Of a stretch of DNA of 64,000 bases, positions 25,801 to 37,400 are shown piece by piece (position 1 is the first letter of the stretch; each line of letters starts with the position of its first letter). The notes below the pieces were generated by a model. It was not told the DNA's origin. It made no database searches and saw only the letters and a program-made list of their open reading frames with translations. The position numbers were made by a program, and so were the translations under genes. The stretch is taken from assembly GCA_000310025.1 (NCBI GenBank), contig FN649741.1, forward strand, positions 5,809,775 through 5,873,774. Direction: 5' to 3'. This DNA is from Ectocarpus siliculosus. Its lineage: Eukaryota; Sar; Phaeophyceae; Ectocarpales; Ectocarpaceae.

Positions 25801-27061
25801 TCAAACCACAAGGGACAAGAACAACGTAAACCCTCTGCAGCATGCAACAACCCTCGCTCACCTGGAACCCCCTGTCCAGCAAAAATCCATCCACTTCATC
25901 GGTTCGGACACGTCCCCCGACGCCATCGGAGGCTTCCAGCAACCGAACCGAAAAACCCCCACGCGTGAGAATACGAGCGCAGACCAGACCCGCCACTCCC
26001 GCCCCGATGATCGCAACCTGCGCAGAAAACGCCAAACATCGGCGCAGCAGTGTTGTAGCATCGTCGCTCGAAGCAGCGAAGAATCGGCAGCAGATGCAGC
26101 AGACTCAGCAGCAGCAATAGCAGCAGCAGCAGAGCAGAAAACACTCGGTCGTGATGCCACGCGCATGCAAAGCGTTACACTCTACCTTCCCCCGCCCTGT
26201 CCTGGAAGCGCTTCTTCTTGTAGGGGAATCAATCGTGTGTTGATGCTGATACGACAAAACCGCGGCCCTCTACGGCCCTCCTGGCACTCTTGCCACACCG
26301 ACCAGACGTCTAGCTTGGCGGGGCTCGGCTTCGACACGAGGCATTGCCTTCTACGAACCACAGGTATCAATACTGCTCTACTGCCCATTGTGCCCAACAA
26401 TTGAGACAAGATCCCTCGCAATGTGGACCCCCCCCCCCTACACTTCTGTCTAGCCTACGCGGTTCGGTGTCGTTCCGTCTAGGACTAACATCCAACGGTC
26501 AAGATCCAACGGTCGTCCGTGACAGCAAACCCTTGTTGATGCCCATGGCCTTCTTTCTCACCTCAACCTCGGGGGGCTTCTTCTTCTTCACTCCAAGGGT
26601 CAGCACGGACTTCAAAAAATCCCACGGCTTTTGAGGTGAGGCGAGCACGACGAACGACGCAGAACGACGGGGGCAAGGCAATTGCGTGTCACTGCTGTTT
26701 GTCCGACGGGAGCGGAAGGCGGTCCTACAATATACGTTTGGGTTTGTGGAGTAACCCAGGTAGATGCAGGGCAAGCGACGACGCCCACGACAACCTTGGT
26801 ACCGCTGCAGACGGATCCCCCCCCCACGTTGATACTACTGTGTAGAGCATTGCTGTCACTCTTAAGTACTGGGTGCTCGCCCTCACCTTGTTCTCCCCAG
26901 ACTTGGCAGCCTCAAGCCGCCGCACACCCGTTGTCGATCTTCCCTCCCCCGCGGTTCTTCCCGCAAGTATTCCCCGTCCCGCGATCGCTCTTGATCGTCG
27001 GAACGAAGAGGGTAAGGCGGTGGTACTAGTGGCGCCACTTCCCGCGGCCCGCAAGCTGAGA
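19875..27061 (-). CDS. FAD-dependent oxidoreductase, amine oxidase/phytoene desaturase-like superfamily (first exon unresolved)
   Basis: Flavoprotein with an N-terminal Rossmann FAD-binding fold. Minus-strand exons: about 27061-26887, 26627-26562, 26017-25862, 25405-25269, 24827-24731, 24167-24066, 22828-22687, 22286-21985, 21273-21169, 20551-20297 and 20051-19875 (TAG), all in phase. The mature part is about 512 residues. Visible motifs are the dinucleotide site VAIIGAGVAGL, an acidic residue ending strand 2 (LLEASDGVGGRVRT, with the GG-x-R motif), and a C-terminal FAD-contacting segment (FVCGDHRATPTLDGAMKSG). Between them DPIRKPG, APVGTLVDKIRV and FNFVFKMFSVGSASLPEGGM match the pattern of cyanobacterial and plastid FAD oxidoreductases I know. 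The N-terminal exon before PWDFLKSVL is Ser/Arg/Ala-rich like a plastid transit peptide but lacks an ATG, so another exon lies upstream. The substrate is unknown. The TTG-initiated frame beginning at 26035 is an artefact. Confidence 0.85.
20895..20925. repeat. (GGTAC)n pentanucleotide microsatellite
   Basis: About six copies of GGTAC run directly into GTACAGTACAGCAGT, in the 3'-to-middle intron of the flavoprotein gene between exons 20551-20297 and 21273-21169. Confidence 0.85.
21707..21953. repeat. Two short duplicated units inside a flavoprotein intron
   Basis: A unit containing CCAATCACAG and CCCACAAAACCGATGCCCGA occurs at about 21707-21750 and 21756-21800. A second unit containing ACCCAAATCGAC and AATCACCCCCACA occurs at about 21846-21882 and 21918-21953. 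Both lie just downstream (plus coordinates: left) of exon 22286-21985. Confidence 0.8.
23207..23261. repeat. Perfect 27-bp inverted repeat with a 1-nt loop
   Basis: The left arm 23207-23233 (begins TGTAATCCCTATCAATTG) is exactly complementary to 23235-23261 around a single A at 23234. It lies in a long intron of the flavoprotein gene between exons 24167-24066 and 22828-22687. No oligo-T tail or flanking gene is seen. It could be a miniature transposon remnant or a transcribed hairpin. Confidence 0.9.
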
Positions 27062-28145
27062 CTGAAAAGCGGCGAGAGCAAACGGACGAGATAAACCACG
27101 CCGGAGCAACAAGCAGCGCGGGGGCGTTCGTTGATCGCGAGTCAGTTCTAGAAAAAGGTAACTGCAAGGGACATTTTGCGTGCACACAGACAGCAGTAGG
27201 CACGCACCGAGATAGTGTTGGGAATATGTGGTACCCGGTACCGATCTCGCCAAGCGATCCTTGCCATGTACACTTCGATTGTGTCGTAGATTTGAGATGC
27301 TGGTTTCATACGAAGTAGAAGTAGAAGTTTGAACAGGAAAGGACACACCTTTTATCCAACCGGGTTGCCCGGAACATGCAGATGCGAGAGATCCATTTGA
27401 TCTGTTTAATGCCCGGTCATGCATGCACTACCTAGAAGCACACATTCTTGTGGAACTGATGGTATGCTTTTGTGTGGAACTGATATTGTTCGTGAAGGGA
27501 CGCACTCACGACCGACTTGGGGTCTGGGAGGGAGCGCTACAACCCTCTCTGTGCCCGCTGCGCCCGGACAAAACGCGTAACGCATGCATGCATCAGAGAA
27601 GGATCGGCGTCTCTGCGTCGATGGACGATTGGTAGCTGCTGGACATAGTTGAACCCGCCACCCCTGCAGCAATGGTCGGTTTTGTGCACACTACGCAACA
27701 GGGGCCCCCCAGGGGGTCGAGTAGGGTCCTTGGCTAATCTCATGCTGCCAGCGATGCAACATGAACATGTGACCGGAACAACCAAGCTACAGAGGGAGCG
27801 CGTCTCTGATATGCGGAGAGCTTGTGTGTGAGTTTATCGGCCTTGCCCTTCGTGGCACGATTGCTTGCCTTGGCTGATTGGCTGGCAGGAGCCACGATTC
27901 CGCATGCCACGCGGACCCTGACAGTAGCACCAACGCCCAGAGGTCCTTCATGCTGCAGCCGCCGTCTGCTCTGTCTGCTCCGTGCTCTGTGTGTCGCGCC
28001 GCGTTGAACCCGGGGGGGGGCGCGCACCACATTATAGGGTAGTAAGCGTTGCATTCTGCGTCTCCCCCTGATGGTCATTTTCGTCCAAGCACGTCCAAAG
28101 CACAGAGCAAGGTGACCGGATGCTCGCCCTGCTTGCTGTGTCGAG
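27062..28145. promoter_or_regulatory. Divergent promoter region between flavoprotein (-) and giant USP (+)
   Basis: The last mapped flavoprotein exon ends near 27061 and the USP start codon is at 28146, so about 1.1 kb separates divergently oriented genes. It must also hold the missing first flavoprotein exon and both 5' UTRs. I could not identify a TATA box or a specific factor site. The assignment rests on gene orientation. Confidence 0.5.
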
Positions 28146-30452
28146 ATGTCCACAAGATGTGTCACAGACTTCGACGTGACTTACGGAAGTGCACTGGCAC
28201 CTGCGGTAAGTGTGGCGCGGCCGGTTCACCGCAGCTTCAAGTGCTTTTGCGAATTTGGAAAGCTCACGATTTATACTAACACACAGCATCTTGTTCGCTC
28301 ACTGTCTCTACAACGTCGCCGGGTTTGTTCGACTCTGTTTTCTTGCTCTCAAACACGAGAGCATGCGGCGGCGCGTGTGCCTCACGCTCGCCTCAACCGT
28401 GTTGCTTGACCGTGTGCCATGACTGCTGCTATCGATTTTGCTGAGAATGCCTGTCTTGCTTGCTCCTTCGCAGGGATTTCATCGAACCACAACTCGGGTA
28501 GGCGGCAGTGCAAACCTCAACACGACCGCCAGCTCGCAGCAGAGCTTCCTGTGGACGCATGAGGGACTCAGCAGGGGCAATCCCGTAGTGCAGGTGGATG
28601 GGGGGATATGGACGTGCATGCCGTGTTGAAGATGCTTGCTGGAATAAACCTCTTGATGATTTGCATGCATATGCTTCTGCCGCCGCGGCTGATGCTGTAT
28701 CCTCCTGGGTACGATCGGATAGTCGTCGTCCTTCATTCAGCATGACAATAAAGAAAAAATCATGACAGGGATTGACAGGCGGCGTATTTGTAGGATTGCG
28801 GGAGGGAGGTGGCCTTCGTCATTTTGCCATGTGCAAACACGACAACACTAAACACGGAAACATGCAATATGAAAACATACCCGACGCGCCCACCCATTGA
28901 GATACAAGACCGTGTTAGGTGTGGGCATGAATCTTAGTCGAGAGCCACAAGGTAGACGGTGGGTGTGTGCATCTACATGGACGATATGGGGCGCGGCCAA
29001 GGAGGTCATGCCATGCTGATGCAATTGATTTTCCAGGAGCGAATCGCGCATGCTCCGATGCGGTATGCATACGATGCGGAAGGATCCACATTTTCCATCA
29101 CCGTCCACCACAGAACACCGCTCGTTACCCGCCACGCGAGCAAGCGCATGTGTTAACGTGACAAAAGTGACCCTCCCTGAAGTCTGTACTCCTGTTTACC
29201 AGCAGGACTCCTCCGCGATGCCACTTTTTTTTTGCTCACACCTTTTTTCGAAAGTAAACACAATCTCACAGAAAGACTACGTACCCGTTCGAGATATAAA
29301 CCCAGTCGAAAGGGATGCGCTGGAGTCTTTACAGTGAGTGGAGGGAAACTGGCCGGGAACTGGGCTGATCTTGTTATCTGTAGCAACATTTGCACACCTC
29401 CGTCAACTCTTCGTACGGATGAGTGTTACGCTTGCTCACTTGGAGTCACGAACGAGTGTGTACTTGGTGGCTGTGGCTGAGTGCGAGGGGGCGAAGGACC
29501 CAGCTCGACGAACCGGTCAATCGTATCTGGTACCGTTGGGCATCTTGTCGGGCGGGCACCCACGACGCCGCAGCACTGAAAGTGTTTATGCAGACGATGA
29601 ATTGAAATACAGCGATTCGACGCTGTCACCTGCCCGTGTGAATGAAGCACGCAGTGCTCCAAGTCCGCCTCCCGGAGCAGTTGATGCTGGCAAGATGCAG
29701 CAAACACCCTTTTACGCAGCCCTGTGAACACCGTTCGCGATGCGAGGCCAACCTCAAGGGCCAAATGAACCGACGATGTTCTCGGTGCATGCACCCCGCC
29801 GCGGTACCGTTTGTCCGCCTTGTTTGCCCTCTCTACGTCTCACTAACAACACGAAACCGAAACGTTTTTTCGTATTTTCAAGGTAAGCGTGACCTACGAC
29901 GACGAGCCGGGGCCGGAGGGCTTCGAACGGGTGTCGCGGGACCTCGCAAAGGGCGGCACCAGCGGAAGAAAGGCCTTCCTCTGGCTTAAGCGCCACGCCC
30001 AGCAGATACCCAGGACCGCCAGCGCCACGGCCCTCGACCAACGGAGGCGTAGCTCTAACGACACGAAAGAATCGGGGCATGAAGCAGCAGCAGCAGCAGC
30101 AGACGCAGCGGCACAAGAAGAAGGGGATAGTGGCGTCCTACCGATCGGCGAAGTTGTGGTAGCGTTCGGGTCCTCTGACCCAAACGTCGAAGAGGCGACG
30201 GAAGCGGCGGAGCAAGAGCGCGCGGCGGGGGCGGTCGACGGCGCGGGAGGGGAGGGAGGGAGCGTGGAGGAACGGCGCGTTGTTCGAGTGTGGGAGCGAT
30301 TGGATCGCAGCTTGAACCCTTCCACGGCAGTTGCGGCAGAGGACGATGGGGGGGGGCAGCAGCAGCAGCAGGGTGGCGGGTCGGCGGTTTTCTTGTGGTT
30401 TCGACGGGTTTCGGAGGAAGAGCCGCTCTCTTGGTCGGCCCACTCCCTGACG
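28146..30452 (+). other. MABP-like beta-prism domain (three repeats), exons 1-3 of the USP gene
   Basis: Exons 28146-28205, 28474-28593 and 29883-30452. Repeat 1 opens [18 protein letters not shown] and closes near [18 protein letters not shown]. Repeat 2 opens [18 protein letters not shown] and closes DLAKGG...KAFLWLKR. Repeat 3 opens [14 protein letters not shown] and closes RSLNPST...AVFLWFRR, with long Ala/Glu/Gln-rich inserts. The strand-PxGF-x(n)-LN-x(n)-hLW pattern, three times, matches MVB12-associated beta-prism domains, which bind acidic phospholipid membranes. The exon 2-3 junction is supported because it lines up repeats 1 and 2 residue for residue. The domain name is inference. 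Confidence 0.65.
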
Positions 30453-33400
30453 GTGAGACAGAAGGAGATGGTTGAGGAAAAGACATGAATGAATCACAGG
30501 ACGAGCTACTTTTCTGTAGCGAGAGAGAGAGAGACGTGCATGTCGTGCGTGTCGTTCAGCAGGGTAGAGAGAGACCGGGACAAACGGACAGGCGGACAGG
30601 TACACGTTGGACATTGGAGGGATTGTTCGAGACAGCGCAACGACCCCGAAGCTGGAAAAAGGGAAGGGAAGGAGAGATTGGGTAGTTGTAGAAGTTGTAG
30701 TTGTCCCCTCGGCGAAGGAGAGCTCGCAAGCACACCCTCAGCTGTATGTATGCGTGTGTACAAGCACCATGCCGGCGTGGCCATGTCATGTACAAACTCT
30801 TAGGAGCTGAGGAGCACCAGCAGAAACGAAGCAATAAATCCTGCTGGTTGGGGGGTGCCCGCAATTTGCCCAAATTTTTCGGTATGTTTTGTGCGTATAC
30901 TGCTGTTCCATTTGTTCGTGCCTAAAGGTGGGCGACTGGTTGGACGCCCGCGACAGCGATGGGACCTGGTGTGTCGCCCAGGTGGTGCGGATAGAGGGAG
31001 AGTCGATGCGAGTGCACTTCCAGGGGTACCACTCAAGATACGACGAAGACATTCGGGTGGAGTCTTTGAAGGTATGCAGTCGAAAGTATATGTGTAGGGC
31101 ATGATCTTTCAATGCTGCCAATTCATGGATCGTGTAGTTCTGGATGCTATGCTATGCTAAGCGTGATGCTTTTCGCCAAGGCCGATTTGTGTTGTGGTCG
31201 AGGCCACTGCAGTATAAAGGCAGGCCATAGGACGGATGGCATACTGAAACACCACTCACAAACGTCACAAGCGCCACCGTCGGTATGACGACCAATGCCA
31301 ATTAAATAGTTGTGTTTTGAAATGCCCGGTAATGAGCCTTGATGTTGCATGTGAAGGAACATGGACCTTCTGCTGTATCGACATATGTGCGCTTGGACGG
31401 GCTGTCACACGCATCGTGTCAATGTCAGGCCATGATTCAAATGGTAAGGTAAAGACGCCTGACCAACGCACATTTGGAACCTCTTTGTGCCGCTGTGTCT
31501 GATGTTGGCTTCTGAAGTTGGCGAAGCTGGGCACACATACGTCAGGAAGGGACACGGGACAGTCAACCAGGAGACCGGTGAGAGAGAGACCCACTCAGAT
31601 GCTGCTCTGCTAGAAGGCCGATTGCATCGAGACAGGCTTGGTCTCTTGTAGACGTACCCGATGCCCATGCAGTGAGTACGTACATAGGGGGTTCGTGCAC
31701 CAGCGACACAAGCGGAAACCCAGACCATGTTCTTGTCACCGGTTCAAGATCGAACACCACCGCCGCCTCCAACTTCCAACCCGTGTTTAACCTCAATACA
31801 GGGAGCCCCGTGGGGCATCACTCCGAACGAAGTTCGCGATGTTATCCGTCGAGTCAAAGGCCTTCTTCCCGAGGTGTTGCGGGAGGGGGAGGTGGGGTCG
31901 GGGGACGGTTACGGTGGCGGCGGGGGGCAGGGGCAACACGGCCCGGAGGCCCGTTTGTGGGAGATGGACTTGCCGGCGTTCATCGAGCGCTGCCTGTCGT
32001 CTTCGATTAACGATCTGCAAGCCCTGCCGTTCATCAACGATCTGTTCAAGGTGCGCTGTTCGTGTTGTAGGGCTGACGTCGTAGCGGTCTCGTGCCACCG
32101 CAAGGTAGCTTGTGGGTAGGTCACCTACAACAGCAGCGCAGAAGGACCGGTCATGGATCGATTTGTTTGAAAATCGGGCGAATTTCTTCCCTCAAAAGGA
32201 GGCACACGGTGTGGCGCTATGTAAGACATTGTTGTGTGCACGGAGCACAATTCTCATTGGCCTCAACACTTGCGCCTTCCTACCCCCCCCCCCACATACA
32301 CACGACCCTCCGCCTTCGCTGCACCGCAGCTAGTACTCGAGATCATCGCGGTGCGCTTGTGGAAACCGGCACCGATGCCGCGGCACCTGCTGCAGACGAT
32401 GTCAAGGCTGGGGCACGGTGATCGCCGGTGCACGTGGTATTACGCCAGCTACGGCCGTTCAAGCGGCACCCATGATGGACCGGCGTTATCACCAGGAGCG
32501 GGCGCGGGCGGAGGCGGAGGCGGGGGCGGTGGCGCAGGCGGCGGTGGCAGCGGTGGCGGTACCGGAGGGGTCTCGGAGGAAGAGTTTTTGTTCGTGGAGA
32601 GGAAGCCAGAGTGGGACAAGGTGTACGTGCAGCAGACGAGAGGGGGCATCCGAGCCGGCTTCCAGTCCGTGAGTCCCCCTCCACTCTGTAGTTGTGAAAT
32701 AGTACGGCTGTTTCGGTACAACTGGAGGGTTAGGCGGTTCCCCTTACGGGCCGTGGCGGCGGAAACCGCTTTGGAGGATGCAGGAGGCAGCCGTTCGCAA
32801 CCGCGTCGCGAAGTACTGTTCTCACCTTTCTTGGGCGTGCCGAACCGGAATCGACCGGTGACGCCCGAACCACCCGCCTTTGGAGTATTTGTTTTGTGTG
32901 GGTGGTGTAGAAGTCGCTCATTGTGGTCCGACTCACGCTTGCTCATCACAGTCTCAGCTCTTGTCGCCCCTCCCGCGCGACTCTGTTCTCGTAATGCAGG
33001 ACGCGAGCCGGCTGTACGTGGCGAACATGAACCACTTCGGCCGGGCGGGCGGTTACGCCGCAATCCTGTCCAGGATCGATCCCAGCAGAGCCGCGGGCCC
33101 GGTGTCCATCGAGGAGTTCACGACGTACACCGGCTTCTTGGCGGTGGCGCCCAAGTGCTTTGCGTCGTTCTCCAAAGACAACCTGTGAGACGTTGCCGGC
33201 TCTCCCTGAGGGATACCTTAACCTTTGCTTGCGGTTTTTTCGCTGTCTGTTGCCGTATCCCGCTGTTGTCCAACCGGCGTAGCGACGGTGGGTTGGGGTC
33301 TGGCCAAGTCGCCGCGGGTGGTGATTGTCTACAGTAGGACCTCCTCTCTCTAGATCATCCCGCTGCTGCTATGTTACTTCACGTGTTGTGTTCTTCTGTC

Positions 33401-34433
33401 ACGACAGGTACTTCGAGGACGTTAGGCGAGGCGTTATGGCGCGTCTTGGGCGGCTGTCGAATGACGAGCTCGCCGCCGACGAAGAGGCGGTGATGGCGAT
33501 CATGAGCTCCCTCGGAGTCGTAATGTCGGCCATAGACATGAAGTTCAATGTGGGTGTAACAGCAGAGTACGCTGTTTTTTTTTTATGTATTTTTGTTCTT
33601 GTATCTGACGTGTATGTACACACGTGTGTATTGTTTCGATCGAGGCCGTCTGTGTCTTGTGTTACGTTCGCCTCGTACAGAGTCGCGAAGTTCTTCCGTG
33701 TTGCCTAGCGTGATGTGAAGAAGCGTGTTCGTTCACTTCTTGGTGGTTCACTCAATCTCTGCGACTACATGCCCCTGCCGCACTTTCTCACGCCTTCCAG
33801 CGCGTGCAGCGTGTAGCTCTGTCCGTCGGGCCGTTTCATTCCTGTGCTCTTGCTCTAGCCGGAGCGCTTGACGCCAAACACCGGGTACATTGTACGATAG
33901 GATATGTTGTGCAGTGAGCGCGGCTTTCCCCCGTCTCCGCCCTCTCGCTTGCCGCGTACCACCCGCCACCCTCTCTGGCTTTGTGTGCGTGGGCCCCCTC
34001 GAGCTTTCGCGACACGAGTGACTGACATCCGCCCCCTCTTTTTTGTGTTACTAGTCAGCTTTCTTTGCCCGGCCGATGCCGACGCACCCACCGTCTTGTC
34101 GCCGTCCCTGTTCCTGATGGGGTCCTGTCCTGTCCTGTCCTGTCCTGTCCTGTCCTCTTTGGCGTGTGTGTGTGTGTTTTCTCTCATTGTTTTTCGTCGA
34201 GAGCAGCGGACGGAGAACTTGGAGCGCTTCCACGTGATGTTCGCGATTCAGCTGATCCGGTGCCCTTTCCTCAACCCAAGAATCAGGGGCGTGACCGTTC
34301 TCAGCGACATCATCGAGGTCACGATCAGGAACGCGACGAGGTGATGGGTGGATGAATGCATGGATGGATGCACCGGTCGGCGGTGGAGAGCGACGCCACA
34401 CACGCGCCCCGGCTTGTCGCGCGTTGTAACCAG

Positions 34434-34495
<62 letters not shown>

Positions 34496-37400
34496 CTCTC
34501 CACAATTTGTGTATATACCAAATGTTCAGAATCTTGAGATCACAAGCTCCTGTGAGCCGCGGATGTGACGTAAACTGTTGGGGCTACCGAAGTCGTTATG
34601 ACGTGGTGTCAGGGCATTCTGCCACGTGTACGTTGGCGCTTCATCTCGCCATTTCACGATTGGTCGTCGGTGCTCGTTGCTCGAAACGCATCACCTAGTA
34701 GTAATTATTGCATTCTCGTGAACGCTAGACGTTGAACTTGCCTTGTCTTTACGAGTGACGCTTGCCAGGGGATCTTCGAAGTTGTTAATGTTGCATGACG
34801 TCCAACTNNNNNNNNNNNNNNNNNNNNNNNNNNNNNNNNNNNNNNNNNNNNNNNNNNNNNNNNNNNNNNNNNNNNNNNNNNNNNNNNNNNNNNNNNNNNN
34901 NNNNNNNCCAAGTCCGAAGATCCCCTGGCAAGCGTCACTCGTAAAGACAAGGCAAGTTCAACGTCTAGCGTTCACGAGATTGCAAAAATTGACAGAATAT
35001 ATTCCACAACGACTCCCTTCCGCAACGGGCACGCAAACTTCGGCGATGGTTCTCTAGATTATTATTTTTTTTGTCCGCAATTTGGGAGACGAATAGAAAC
35101 ATTCCTGGGAGGGGACAAGACAAGAAATCCCCGGGCCGGAGAATCAACAAATATTAGAATATGAAGTGATATTTTGTTCGACCGAGGGAACAATTCATTC
35201 CTTCCCCTCCCGGGGATCATTCGACATGTGCCCAGGGACACAAAAATCAATTTTCAACTTTCGATCGAACGAAATTCTCAATTAGCCATTCGTGTGAGGC
35301 GAGCGCTCTGTACGTGGTTGCTGTCCCGGCAATCCGCTCCTTTCTGACTATGCCGCTGGCTCGAGCCTCGATACCAATGAACAACAAACGAAGAAAAGTT
35401 GAAAAACAAAATCCCTGGCAAGGCTTGCAGCATTCGCGAGGCGTTGCGTTCATGATCGAACTTAGCAGGCATTGGCGCCTCTCGACATGACCCACAACCG
35501 CCCAATACTTGTCCGGCGAACATCCTGCGATACAAACCAAATCCGCAGATTTGCGCTCATCCGAGAATTATCAAGTTTTGTTTGAAGCACGTGCAGTTGC
35601 TATGGACCCTAGAGCCGGCAGAAATGTCCTTCCTGGATTGGCGGTGCCAGGTGCAATACCGACCTTGGAACAATCTCGTGCGGTTGGCTTCCCACGCTCG
35701 GTGCATCCGACACGTCCCTAACGGCCTTAGGAACTTTACTCCATACTACGTCCGCTAAGGGGGCAGCAATTCGCAGGTAGCGTGTAAGGACCGCTTCCCG
35801 TCAGGAAGACCTCTGTTGTTAGGGGATCGACCTGGTCAATCAAGAACCCAAACAGGATGCCTTTCATCTCTCTGGTTCCGTGTAGCCGTACCGGTATTTC
35901 CGGCCATGGGGGTCCTTGGGTTCGACGGGCGTCGCCAATCTCACATCTCCTTTGAGCCTAATCTCCTGCGTACGAAAGCGTCGCCTGATAGCAAGTCGAT
36001 AGGATGGTTGTTGCAGAATACTTGAAAGTGCGGAAAGCACGGTCGGTGAACTATGTACTTCTACTATTGAAACTCTTCCACTTCCTGCCCATGCACACTA
36101 CGTACCTAATTCAAACACATGTTACGTAGTGTATCGAGCTTAACATCGTCCCCAAATTTCGTCCCCTAAATACACCATTCCATCGTGCTCCCACGATGTC
36201 CTGGTTCGTCTGCATGCGTCTCTGGTTTCAAGACCTAGAACGGAGATATCGTCGATGTGTGCACCACGCAGATAGAAGAAAGGAGGAGAGACTACAGTTC
36301 AGCCTTGCGCCACGATTGAATGACAGTTGACAAAGAATATCCAATGAACGCCCTGCGATACTTGCAACATACTTTAAGGTGCGGACAGTACCGTTCGTGA
36401 ACTGTTTCTACTGTACAATAGAACCGCTAAGAACTCATCCAGCCCATGCACACCGTCCTGCATTGATTCGGGTAACCTACGCCACCTCTGTATGTAGCTC
36501 AACATGGTCCCCAACTTGTCGTGCCCTAGTCTAAATGTACTCTTTCATCGTGCTGTCACGATGTCCGGGTTCAGCTGCACATATCTCTGGTTTCACAGCC
36601 TAGAACGGAGGTATCGCAGACATGTGCAAAACGTAGACAGAAGCAAGGAAGACAGACGAAGAGTCACCCTTGCGGTATGATTGAATAGAAGGTGACGGCT
36701 AATATCCGACGAACAACCCCATGACACCACGCACTACAGAGGCCACCGAATAGCATTCTTCTGAACGAGCCACTTACGTGTAGTTTTTCATGCACGTGCG
36801 GGTGCTATCATCCCGAGAGCCGGCAGTAAATGATCTCCTTCCCGGATATGCAGTGGACGGTGTGAATTCAAGCATTGGACCAATCTCGTGCGGTTGGCTT
36901 CCCACGCTCGGTGCATCCGACACGTCCCTAACGGCCTTAGGAACTTTACTCCATACTACGTCCGCTACGGGGGCAGCAATTCGCAGGTAGCGTGTAAGGA
37001 CCGCTTCCCGTCAGGAAGACCTCTGTTGTTAGGGGATCGACCTGGTCAATCAAGAACCCAAACAGGATGTCTTGCACCTCTATGGGTCCGTGTAGCCGTC
37101 GCGGTGTTTCTGGCCATGAGGGTCCTTGGGTTCGACGGGCGTCGCCAATCTCACATCTCCTTTGAGCCTAATCTCCTGCGAACGTAAGCGTCGCCTGATA
37201 GCAAGTCGATAGGATGGTACAGTTATCAGTGTTGCAGAATACTTGAAGTGCGGACAGCACGGTTGGTGAACTATTTCTACTGTAGAAACCCTACTTCTTC
37301 CGGCCCATGCACACTACCTGCCTAATCCAAACACATATTACCTACACCTGTGTATCTAGCTTAACATCTCCCCCAACTTATCGCCCCCTAAATATACTAT

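Noticed and set aside
25688-26035. Flavoprotein start at 26035 (frame beginning MAFSAQVAIIGAG)
   Set aside because: The first codon is TTG, and CAG precedes GTTGCG at the acceptor. The exon starts at V of VAIIGAG, and an upstream exon (26627-26562) joins in phase.
32234-33337. 367-codon continuous + frame
   Set aside because: Contains USP exon 32330-32668, then runs through an intron that happens to stay open; the next exon is in another frame.
34743-35057. Open frames running through N positions
   Set aside because: They are artefacts of unknown bases in the gap and of the inverted-repeat arms.
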